64,000 bases of DNA from Axinella damicornis. Its lineage: Eukaryota > Porifera > Demospongiae > Axinellida > Axinellidae. The stretch is taken from positions 1,759,205 through 1,823,204 of the forward strand of contig OZ007510.1 in assembly GCA_963931865.1 (NCBI GenBank), read 5' to 3'. The notes under the pieces were generated by a model that saw only the letters and a program-made list of their open reading frames with translations, was not told where the DNA came from and did not search any database. This document shows positions 1 to 18,609 of the stretch, in pieces. Position 1 is the first letter of the stretch, and the number at the start of each line of letters is the position of its first letter. The translations under genes and the position numbers were made by a program.

Positions 1-207
1 AAATTATACTTGAAAAGGTATAGTACTGTGTGCTCCAACATTATGCATCCCACCCCCAGCTTCACTAGCTGGAGGTTGCTCATAATGCATGCAGTGTGGT
101 TTTTCTACATTGCAAGAAGCTGATATGGGAATGTATTGGGTCATGCTATGTGTCTGAGATTGAGCTGATCGAGTGGTCATTAGTAAATGTGTTGTCAATA
201 CTTCCAG

Positions 208-2017
208 GGATGAAATACATAGTGTCACAGCCTGGATATGCAAGGTATTCGTTATTGTTAAATCGGATCCATTATATAGCTAGAGCTTTACCGTTTCATT
301 GTATGTCTTACTCTATACTATGCATGCCGTAGACTGTGTCTCAAAGCTGGAGATGAAATGGCAACACTATTCCAACCTCAAAGTGAGCATTACAAGTGAG
401 TTGAAGGCACATTAGCATGAGACATGCAGTAATTCAAGGCTGAGCATGGATGGATTGCACACACACACACACACACACACCTACCTCAGCTGGCTTTGTC
501 ACATTGATGATGACATCTATGTCAACTTTGAAATCTTAGTCCAAACTCTGAGTAAGTTTTATCCCAAGAAGGAGCCGGTCTATATTGGCAGGTCAGGCTC
601 AGACTGGTTCAAACGCCGGCAGGTGAAGAAGTCAGCGAAGCTTGGTACGCCCGGTCAGAGGTACCACTTTGCTGTGGGGGGCATGTACTGCCTCAGCAGA
701 GCTATGCTGGAGATGGCAAAACCATATATTGTGTGAGCAGTACTTCACGATCATTTTTTCAGGCTTACACAGTGAATCTATTCCTACATGTGATTTATTA
801 TCGATGGATGATTCATATATTATAGCTAGTAGAGAAAAGCGGCTGTCTGGCGTTAATATTGCTATTTTGTTTGCGTGTACATGTTCAGAGGGAGTAAAGC
901 TTTTGGAAATTCCTGCACCAGAACAATGGAGCCAGAGGATGTCACAATGGGAATTATTGTTGGTAAGAGCTGTAGCGATATTATAGCTTTGGTGTGACAA
1001 TTCACACAAGTTCACACTTTGAGCGCCATGTAGTGGTCCATTTCAAGAGGATGAATCTCAGTCCTCCTCAAACTCCTGCACAATCATAATAATGTCACCT
1101 CCCTCCCTCCCTTCCCTCATAGAAGTTGTGTTGAAGAAGCACCTTAGACGAACAAAGTTGATTCACACCCACGGCTTGAACTTACCCTCAGAAGTCAACC
1201 CTCTATCCCTCCGGGACCAGATTGCATTTGCCTATGGGTATGGAGCTGTTAAGTGGGGAAACCACATAAACATTATAACAGTTCCAGACCCACTCTTCAC
1301 TTACACAGAGGACCAAACACGGTAAATATTAAAATCATCATGTACAGCGCAGATTACTGGCTACGTAAGTTTTATCTAGAAAACTATTGTAGACTTGCTC
1401 TCTGTAGTGCTTCATAACAAAGTATGGAATGGTGGGGATTGTTAGGGCTAGTAACAGAAGTTTGCTATCCACAGATGGAGCAGCATCCTCCCTAGGCCGC
1501 CTTAGGGCTCATGCTGCTTCAGCAGCATGAGCCCTAAGACGGCCTAGGGAGGAGCATGAGCCCTAAGGCGGCCTAGGGAGGATGCTGCTCCATCTGTGGA
1601 TAACATATATACCTGGCAAATACTACAGTTGCTGTGTGCACTATGTTAGTAGCTAACCAGAGCTTTAAATTTGAACGACCTTTACCATGCACTAGTGAGG
1701 AGTATACGCGTTGTGATTGAAAGTGGGACAGAGGGAGGTGGGTGGGTGTGGGTTCACCTAAGGATAAACCACCATGGCCGTGCCTGGCCTTGGTTGTACA
1801 AAGGCCTTGGTTGGCTATATTTTTCTCCTCCTTTTCACGAATTTGGCTGATAATTGTCTGGTCTGGAAGCCAAGGTCAAATTCGGTCGGGATGGGCAGTC
1901 ATTAGCCGAGAGCAGCGATCATTGAAACTTCATTACTCCCAATGCAGGTTCATGTCTCTCCACTGCCATCTTCATCCAGACGTGGACTGGTGTGCAGAGA
2001 AGAAGAGAGGACATTAG
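208..2017 (+). CDS. FNG: Fringe-type beta-1,3-GlcNAc transferase, copy A (5' part outside window)
   Basis: Exons with matching phases: 208-244, 333-395, 490-732, 889-962, 1123-1321, 1948-2017 (stop TAG). Fringe enzymes add GlcNAc to O-fucose on EGF repeats, for example in Notch, in the Golgi. Visible hallmarks are the metal-binding CHIDDD motif, a YHFAVGGMYCLSRAM segment matching the family's FATGGAGFCISR, the EPEDVTMGIIV segment matching PDDxTxGYIV, a THGLN motif, and a C-terminal CHLHPDVDWC close to vertebrate CHLYPDTPWC. The first exons (cytoplasmic tail, anchor, stem) lie upstream of base 1, so this is a partial gene. Exon 1123-1321 corresponds to two exons in copy B, so an intron was lost here or gained there. 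Exon-intron structure is otherwise the same as copy B at 53666-60211. Family call is firm; acceptor specificity is inferred. Confidence 0.85.
1465..1602. repeat. Foldback repeat in last intron of Fringe copy A
   Basis: The arms begin TATCCACAGATGGAGCAGC at 1465 and end with its reverse complement at 1602. The 3' arm holds an extra internal copy of the CATGAGCCCTAAGxCGGCCTAGG block, so one arm is partly duplicated. No coding potential is seen. Confidence 0.85.
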
Positions 2018-2534
2018 AAATGTGTAAATGACAGGTGTAGTGAGTAGGGGCTCCCCTTAGCCTCGTTCCTAGCCTCAGTCCCACCACCAGCTCGATCTGA
2101 TTGCTTGCAGTCTGCAAGTACAATTCATCCGTATTTGCATACTGCAAGTGATCAAACATGGTGTTGAGAACGAGGCTATATAGGATCTGCTATGAGTTTT
2201 TCTTGCTGTAGTAATGTACTAGTATATATATAGTACATTATGATATTGACAGAATCTGCAAATTTTAGTCTAGCTGAATGCAAGTTAGGTCTTGTCAGAA
2301 TTTCTGTACTAGTCTTCATGTTCTTTGTTCCCTGTAATTAACATCCCTCCTTGTATATACCTGGTATTAATTACGGCATATGATAATAGAGCAACAATAT
2401 TCATGGAACTCAATAATGTTGAAGCAGAAAATACAACTGTTGATGCATGTAGCTAATAAATACTGCAGATATGACAGTAAGGATCAGGGAACACACGAGA
2501 GATACAGCAACCTATAGCAACATAATGGCTCCAT
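2018..2534. other. Convergent intergenic region, Fringe A / PLEKHD1-like
   Basis: No gene is seen. The 3' ends of two convergent genes face each other here. At 2057-2176 there is a degenerate member of the TAGCCTCGTTCC foldback family, with GAACGAGGCTA as its right end and a core containing CTTGCAGTCTGCAAGT. The rest is AT-rich unique sequence. Confidence 0.6.
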
Positions 2535-11885
<9,351 letters not shown>

Positions 11886-12032
11886 ACTTTCAGTTGCAGC
11901 TGCAGTGAGCGCTGGTTCTACTTCGCAATTTGATTGATGATAAGACTAGTACGCCTACATAAATACAGACGACATTCCTAGCTAGCTTTATAGGAGCAAT
12001 GAATTTCCGCTCATTAATTAAATTTTTGTTTG
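11886..12032. promoter_or_regulatory. Divergent promoter, PLEKHD1-like / profilin-like
   Basis: Only 147 bp separate the two start codons (11885 minus, 12033 plus), so both promoters and both 5' leaders must fit here or overlap. No TATA box is evident. Promoter function is inferred from spacing alone. Confidence 0.6.
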
Positions 12033-13465
12033 ATGATGGATGGAGGACTGTGTTGGGATGAGCTTGTTAGAAGTTAGTCATTTGACCGTATTTGTCACCC
12101 AAAATTAGGTTTTTACTTTTCTTCTCTTCCACTCTAGGTCACTTGATTTCAACAGGGGCTCTATCAGGCATCGCCGTCTTGACCAACACTGGTGAGACCT
12201 GTATTCTGTCATATGGGAAGTTGGCCTCCCACACTGAACAGGCAAGTCCATACATCATGTCAACTTTAACAGGATATTGAAATGTGGATGGTCACCTCTA
12301 TATAGGGATTCTGTTGGCTAAAACTTACACCATCCAATCAGTTAATGGTTGAATGATATGTGGGGGGCTATAGACCTTATGTCATAGCCTGTTATCTGCC
12401 CACAATCTTTCCATATTCTCAATAAGGCTCCATGTAATGAAGATGGTACTGTTCTATGGTGATTGCAGAAATACGCGCAGCTGCACAGCTGTCTTTCAAG
12501 TATGTTAACATTCGCTATTAGGTAGTTAGCATACCTGCTAAGTTCAGGCTGATCCCTGCGCAGATTGCTAGAAGCAGACAAAACTCCGTTTTTTTGCCGT
12601 ACTAGCAATATTATTCTTGCCACTCAAAATGGCTGCCGGAATCATGTGCACTTAAATTCATGGCTGCCTGCATCATGTGCACTTGAATTTGTGACGTAAT
12701 TGCATAAGGTCTATAGCTGGTGATCTTACTGATACATGTACTACTACTGCCTTCACAAAAATTAATATGGTTCGTTGAGCCAGCCATTAGGGGTCTTACC
12801 AAATTGCTTTTCAGGATTGGCATCAGTTCACCAGCTTGTTCATGGACACAAGCACACAAGGTACGACAAGTGAATCAGAGCGCTGTGTTGTGTGCTACTG
12901 TCTTTGTTTTGATTAGAGCCAGTCTCCAAGCTATCGCTGACCTTTGAGAGAGAGGTGCCATTCATCGTCTTCCACAAATCACAATGCAGGTTAGCTGGGG
13001 TTCTTGCTATTTCATGGACAGTTGGAAAGCAGCTATGTACGTACATTCATGAAGCTTAAGGACATGCAGAGCCAAAACTGAGTTGCATTAGAGTGATCAT
13101 CCTCTTGCTTAGCCTCATTCCCAGGTCGCATGTCCCACACGGCCTGGGAACGAGGTTACCTCTTGCTGTCAGTTGCTGAGAGACTTGTGAAGTGCAGTTC
13201 GATGTGCTTAGTTTTCTAGCGGATGATCAGTGGTACAAACTATTGTTTACCATGAAGCTTGATGTGTATTAGCATGCATGCAGGCTGTGACGCTGCATGC
13301 CTCTGCACACACTGCAGCCTCTATGCCACCAGTGCTGGGAACCTGTATGGCCTGGTTGTGTGCAGCTTCCCCTTAGGAGTGATTGTGTGCACGTGTGAAC
13401 CACCCACACCGATGAGCAAGGCCATCACTGCCGTGGAGACCTTCTGCAGCATGCTCAGAAGATAG
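12033..13465 (+). CDS. Profilin-like small protein
   Basis: Five exons with matching phases: 12033-12072, 12138-12241, 12815-12860, 12917-12989, 13318-13465, giving 136 aa, the usual profilin length. The second intron starts with GCAAGT, a GC-AG intron. The order of segments is profilin-like: an N-terminal WDELVRSHLISTGALSGIA, then a glycine turn (TNTGET), a YGKLASH segment, a central hydrophobic strand VPFIVFHKSQCSLYA recalling the SLYA of profilin-4, strands GLVVCSFPLGVIVCT, and a C-terminal helix AITAVETFCSMLRR. Profilins bind actin monomers, but profilin-4 types bind actin weakly if at all; which applies here is unknown. The fold assignment rests on pattern and length, not on a search. 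A TIR element sits in intron 2. Confidence 0.6.
12368..12716. mobile_element. TIR element (MITE family A) in profilin-like intron 2
   Basis: Perfect 14-bp terminal inverted repeats CTATAGACCTTATG (12368) and CATAAGGTCTATAG (ending 12716). The interior holds two nearby copies of a GGCTGCCxxxATCATGTGCAC block. Part of its interior (about 12485-12575) matches sequence at about 32760-32890. Confidence 0.8.
13110..13158. mobile_element. Snap-back element with perfect 9-bp target duplication
   Basis: Ends TAGCCTCATTCCCAGG and CCTGGGAACGAGGTTA. CCTCTTGCT flanks both sides exactly. It lies in the last intron of the profilin-like gene. Confidence 0.85.
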
Positions 13466-13784
13466 CTACAACTCAGACGTCTTGTATAAGCATATTTATT
13501 TGTAAAGAACACAGTTGGTACAGAAACAGTGCAATTAATTCAGATATCAACCTTCTCATACTCGAAATTTGGACTGATATCGTCATAATACTGCAATAGC
13601 TGTACTGCTTGCCACCAATACTGTCAGTAGAGGATTAATTCACACCACATTGTGAGCTGATAGATGGCGGTAAGAGTAGAAAATTGGTGCTCTTGGAAGC
13701 AGGTCAGTGATTGATTGAGTTCAGACACACCTCATGAAAGGACGTACACACTTTGATGGGACATTGGAAGACAGCCATCAATGT
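13466..13784. other. Short intergenic stretch
   Basis: The 3' region of the profilin-like gene. It is AT-rich and I see no gene or repeat of note. Confidence 0.5.
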
Positions 13785-14535
13785 TTAGATTGATCCCGAG
13801 CCCTCGTGTCCTCCCCCTCCTCCAGACTTGTTGACCTGGGTTACCACTAGCACCACTATAAGGATCACTGCTACGACCACCGCGTTCCCCACCACCACAG
13901 GAACAATGTACCTGGAGTATCATCTGTGTAGGGAAAGGAAGTTGCAAGTAATGCTGTGGTTCATTTAGTGAGGAGTATAACTATGTCTCACTGACAACTG
14001 ATTCGTTGGCTGTTACTGCAGTAATCGCCCAATTGCAGAAACATAAAAATATGCAGACCAGCCCCTCCCCTGTACAGAAATGGGAGGGTCTGGTGCACTA
14101 TACTATAAGGTCTTCTACAGGAAAGCAGAACATCATGTGAAGTGACTGGAGGGGGAAAACTGCAGTCTCAGAGGCATTTGAAGCTGGATCATGCCAGATA
14201 AACGACTCTATCACCTGGCTAAGCAGGAGTTGGATATCTGCCCTCTCCCAGACTAGCGTGCAAGATTACCCACCACCTTTTCATCCTCTGACTGTGTTAT
14301 ATAATTACAGGACATACACTGTATACAAGACTAACTTTATCTCTGCCCACAGGCAAGCCCAAGAGTAGTGCTCTGTCTTTGGCTGTCTTCCCAAAACCAG
14401 TGTGGTGGTGGTATCCTCCCCCTGCTCAGGATCTAGCAGCTTTCCACTCTCTCCTGCATGCACATACAACGTAAGTAAACACGTACGACATGTACCTTAG
14501 TAACCAAGTCAACTATATTGTGGCGTACCTTCCAT
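13785..14535 (-). CDS. Candidate 83-aa single-pass membrane microprotein
   Basis: Proposed exons (coding order) 14535-14529 (ATGGAAG then GTACGC donor), 14453-14336, 13911-13785, all phase-consistent. Product: a short polar N-terminus (MEGESGKLLDPEQGEDTTTT), then a segment with HYSWACLW, then an uninterrupted hydrophobic helix of about 25 residues rich in V and I, and a polar tail with a glycine run ending GHEGSGSI. The tail position and length recall small tail-exposed membrane proteins; I recognise no family. The middle exon is ambiguous: the plus strand of 14356-14470 also has good splice sites and an open frame. It lies downstream of the SRSF gene on the same strand. Existence is plausible, not shown. 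Confidence 0.35.
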
Positions 14536-14737
14536 GCTCACTGATTATAGTGTAGGCTTATAGTACCCATTTCATGCCAGACGTTAGACCAGACACGCAC
14601 GTACCGCATACCGCCCTCGAGGGGGTGTGTCGGGCACATGACTATACTTCCGGTGTAAGGGGAACTCGTGATGAGTAAATGTTCAAAGAGTAAAATGCAC
14701 AAAATACGCAGCAAAAGTATCAAAAGACAGTTTAGGT

Positions 14738-17700
14738 TCATTCATCATGTCCATCCTGAACAGGTGAGGCACTCCGTGACCGCATATCTTCATCAGCAGG
14801 AGGAGAGCTGTGCTTGCTGGGAGAAGCAGAACGTTCCCTGGAGGCACTTCGAGACTTCTCCCGGGAGTGACGAGAATTAGACCTCTCATCTCTGTCGTAT
14901 CTCTCCTTGGACTTGCTACGGGAGCGGGAACGATCACGGTTCCGGACTGGAGAATCACTTCTCGAGCGGCTACGGGATCTGCTGTGGCTCTTGCCACGCT
15001 TCTTATCCCTGGACCTTGAGCGTGAACGTGACCGATCCTTGGACTTGGATCTTGATCTTGTGTGGTGAGAACGAGACCGGTCATGAGAACGAGACCTGTC
15101 ACGGGAACGTGACCTGTCCCTGTCCCTATCCCTGCCGCGAGATCGTGAACGGCTTCTGCTGCGGTGACCCCTATCCCTGGAGCGAGACCTTGATCTTGAA
15201 CGGCTGGACAGAAGAGAACACCAAGATAAATTAGCCCACTTTCCCACTTTCCACTGTTTGGCACTAAATGATAAGAATGAGCTCACCTTCTCCTACGAGA
15301 GCCACGGTAGTCCTCCATAAGCTTCAGTTTGCGGCCATTCAACTCGGCTCCATCAAGCTTCCTCAATGCACTCTTCATGTCATCATAGGAGGCATACTCC
15401 ACAACTCTGCAGGTGGTGGGAGATAACGTGAGATCACAGCGAGTATGATGCTATGGAAAGGATTTTATAGGCACTTGCAACTTGTGTCAAATCCTGGCCT
15501 CACCCCAGCGTTTGTTTGCAGTACTAACACGGGGAAGGCCTAAAAATGTGCATTGCGTACGTGGACGCGTACGTGTGGAGGAGTGGCACATTCCCAGGGT
15601 ATACTGCAAGGTTTTTCCGCCCACGTGTACAGAGCACGTGCTACATGACCGACCACTGACAATGGACTAGTGATGCACCGATAATCCGATTGATTATCGG
15701 GCCGATAATGACCTTCCTGGTCATCGGCATCGGTAGATTCACTGTTAACTCGGCCGATAAATGGCACATGCGCATTGCATAACCACGCACTAGCATTGTC
15801 AGCAAAAGGTTTGTTGTGGAGTATAGAATGGCGAGTGGAGGGAAGAAGAGACGTCAGAGAGGATCTGAAGTTTGCTGTTTGCAGTGCTTGAGGCCAAAAG
15901 TATTGACAAGGTGAGGCAAACACGAGAACTTACAATATTGGATCGGTTATCGGCAGATATCTGTTGGTATATATCAGATTGTCAGTAAAAGACCATATCG
16001 GTGCATCACTACAGCGGACTAGCACTCAACAGCAACTGAGTGGAGGCACATTTTAGAGTTCAAGCGTCTGACTGTTGAGTACCCACAGTGATGAGGTGTG
16101 CTCGAAACTTTCTACACAACCGCAAGTCTGGGGCTGTATAAACAGCTGAGACTGCAACGCATGTACTGTATAGTTCCCAGATTGTCTCAGACAGCGAATA
16201 GAGGCTATCACTCAACAGTGAATTGTACCACCACGCAGCAGAAACTGAGTTCTACCAGCCCCCCATCAGTATTGCAAGCAACAAATGCTGGGGTGAGGCG
16301 GCCTGGGAAAGAGGCTATCAAAATCCTATGATGTCAAACCATATACACAAACATAACTTACCCTTCACCAACTCGTTGTTTGTGGGCGTCAGCAAAAGTG
16401 ATCTCACCTGCCTGACGCATGAAGTCCTTCAGATCCTGAGAGAACAATTGGAAGTAAGCAGAGCAGGTCAAAGCCACTTAATACCATTATCTTAGGTGAA
16501 TTTAGAACATTGTGGGGTGAGCGGGAGCGAGGTAGCAAAGCGTAGACCTAGTAGTTCTCTCTTGGAATCACTGAAGCTGGTCTTCCCCTGCATCTGGATT
16601 CTCAGCGGCCCTCCTCTCAACACAGCGTAGTCTGCAACGACATACTCCACGAACGAGACAGCACAGAGTGGTACTAAAGCGCACCGCGTGCGAGACTGAC
16701 CAGTTGGACTGGCCATGATGGACCGTATGCACGGACAGAACTCAACACTGAATGCACTAGTGTGGGGTTCGCTCATGCTGATTATAAGAGCGGTAAATGG
16801 TTGTCTACTTAATTCGTATCATCTTCAATTCCTGTTCTAGACTCTAAACACACAAGTTAAGCACATTCAAAGCACCTTTTACCACTCGTGGCATATTGAT
16901 GGGATAGGACCTCTACCATCCTTCAACTCTTAGAGAGAGAGAGAGGCAAACCCTCCTAAGGAGTAGTGTTGTGACCCAAGGGGACCACACATCTCGCAAG
17001 GCGCAAACGCTAGGCCAGTGAATAGGGCTGCCAGCACTAGGTAGGTAGGTGAGTTTGAAAGCCCTCAGCTTTAAGGAATAGCCCACAAGCCCACACAGAA
17101 CACATCTGAGAGAACACACGCGCACCCATAGTCAAGGGACCGTCAAGCACATTGCATGCCCTTGAAAGCAAATGAAGTAGAAGAGTCAATGAGCAGCAAC
17201 CAACAACATACACACAATCAGAGACAACACATGCCTATAGATTGGGTAAATAACAATTGAAAATGAAACACACGAGGGGACACAATCAACAGGGCAACCT
17301 ACTTGCCAGCTGACACGACTGGAAATGTTCTCTACTACGATGCGGTAATCAGTGCGGGTGGGAGGACCATACCTACAATACACAGAAATGAGAGAAACAA
17401 GGCAGCCAAAGTAAAGATACACATGGAAGTACACACAGGAAAATAGCCATTGTGTGATTGGCGCTTTTCCACCCTATCCCAAGCCAAACAGGGGAGGAGG
17501 GACCAGGACTACCCACCTGGCAAGCCAAGTTGGGGATCTGCAGAAGGCAGAAATAAAATTAAAAAAACCAGGAGGGAGGCACGTGTCAGTACGTTAGGGC
17601 AGAGAAGGGCCAATAATATGTTATCTCCCCACCCATACAAACACACAGAAACTCCTTTCACCTCCTTTGCTGATGACCATTAAACTCACCCTCTGTATCG

Positions 17701-18221
17701 TCCACCACCACCACCACCACCACCCCCACTATAACGGCCTCCTCCTCCACCACCACCACCACCACCACCACCTCCACCACCATAGCGATTACCATACCCC
17801 GATGAGCTGCCACGAGCATGTTCAACTATTACCCTGTTAGAAGAGAATAAATTCTTAATTCAGGTGTCAATCAATGTAATTTAAATTCAACACTTGTAAT
17901 GTTTAATACCTTTCTCCAAGCAGTTCACGTCCATTCAGTTCGTACACGGCATCGTCAGCATCACGTGGGCTTTCAAACTCCTGTAAAAAAAATTGAAGGC
18001 CAAAATCAAAATGGCTGCCCGGAGGCTATTAAAAATTCACACCTAAATATCTGTTATACACACAATGCCAATTCTTTTACAACTGAGGTATCTTAACGTA
18101 CCACAAAACCAAAGCCATTTTTTAAGTTGATGTCCCTGATGTGACCGAAACCTCTGAAGAATCGCTCAACGTCCTTCTCACGAGCTTGATAGCTCAGGCG
18201 GCCGACATACAGGCGACTCAT
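14738..18221 (-). CDS. SRSF6: SR-family splicing factor (SRSF4/5/6 type)
   Basis: Seven exons (coding order) 18221-18102, 17980-17910, 17833-17690, 17372-17303, 16435-16362, 15406-15287, 15203-14738; 354 aa, close to human SRSF6 (344). RRM1 (residues 1 to about 72) has RNP2 LYVGRL and RNP1 KNGFGFVEF. A glycine-rich linker encoded by GGT repeats (about 80-112) follows, then the pseudo-RRM2 with the diagnostic [13 protein letters not shown] and [15 protein letters not shown]. The last exon is an RS domain of about 150 residues with many RS/SR/RD dipeptides, ending in an acidic HDE tail. These proteins bind exonic enhancers and recruit U1/U2 components in the nucleus; the RS domain is the SRPK/CLK target. 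Whether it is the SRSF4, 5 or 6 ortholog cannot be decided. The 930-nt intron inside RRM2 is where vertebrate SR genes carry poison exons; I could not identify one. Confidence 0.92.
15668..16011. mobile_element. hAT-like non-autonomous element in an SRSF intron
   Basis: Perfect 16-bp inverted ends TAGTGATGCACCGATA. The flanking 8-mers CAATGGAC and CAGCGGAC agree at 6 of 8 positions, consistent with an old 8-bp hAT target duplication. The interior carries repeated ATCGG/CCGAT motifs near both ends. A short ATGGCGAGTGGAGGGAAGAA open stretch (from about 15828) resembles the start of a BED-finger transposase but soon stops. Confidence 0.7.
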
Positions 18222-18609
18222 GGTAATAGGTCGGTGGTATACGGCGAATTTCAGCAAGCGAGAAGATTTTCTTGCGCGTACAGACCTTTACCGGTGGTTT
18301 CTTCGTCAGTGCTACACAAAAAAGTCCTTTCCAACACCACCTCGAGGTTTGATCGGAATGATAAGTGCGAGGACTTCTGCGCATGCGCAAATGAACTTTG
18401 ACCTTTCTTGAAGCCTGCCGCGCCGCTCGACTTGTTTTTATTTACGTCTGGAAGGGGTGAGTTTTGCAGCATCCTATACAACAACTCAGCATGTATTTGC
18501 ATTCAATTATAAGAATTTAACTACGTGTATTTATTGCGCTTTTCTCGTGGATAGGATACACCTACGGTGCGCATTAATTGGAACTAAGACCCTCGGCTAT
18601 ACGAGCTAC
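18222..18609. promoter_or_regulatory. Divergent promoter, SRSF / SYNJ2BP
   Basis: 388 bp between the start codons at 18221 (minus) and 18610 (plus). It contains GC-rich blocks (GCGCATGCGC, CCGCGCCGCTCG). Shared regulation is inferred from geometry only. Confidence 0.55.

Noticed and set aside
16492..16776. 94-codon minus-strand frame in an SRSF intron
   Set aside because: Considered as a poison or alternative exon; no matching splice sites and frame with the RRM2 exons were found.
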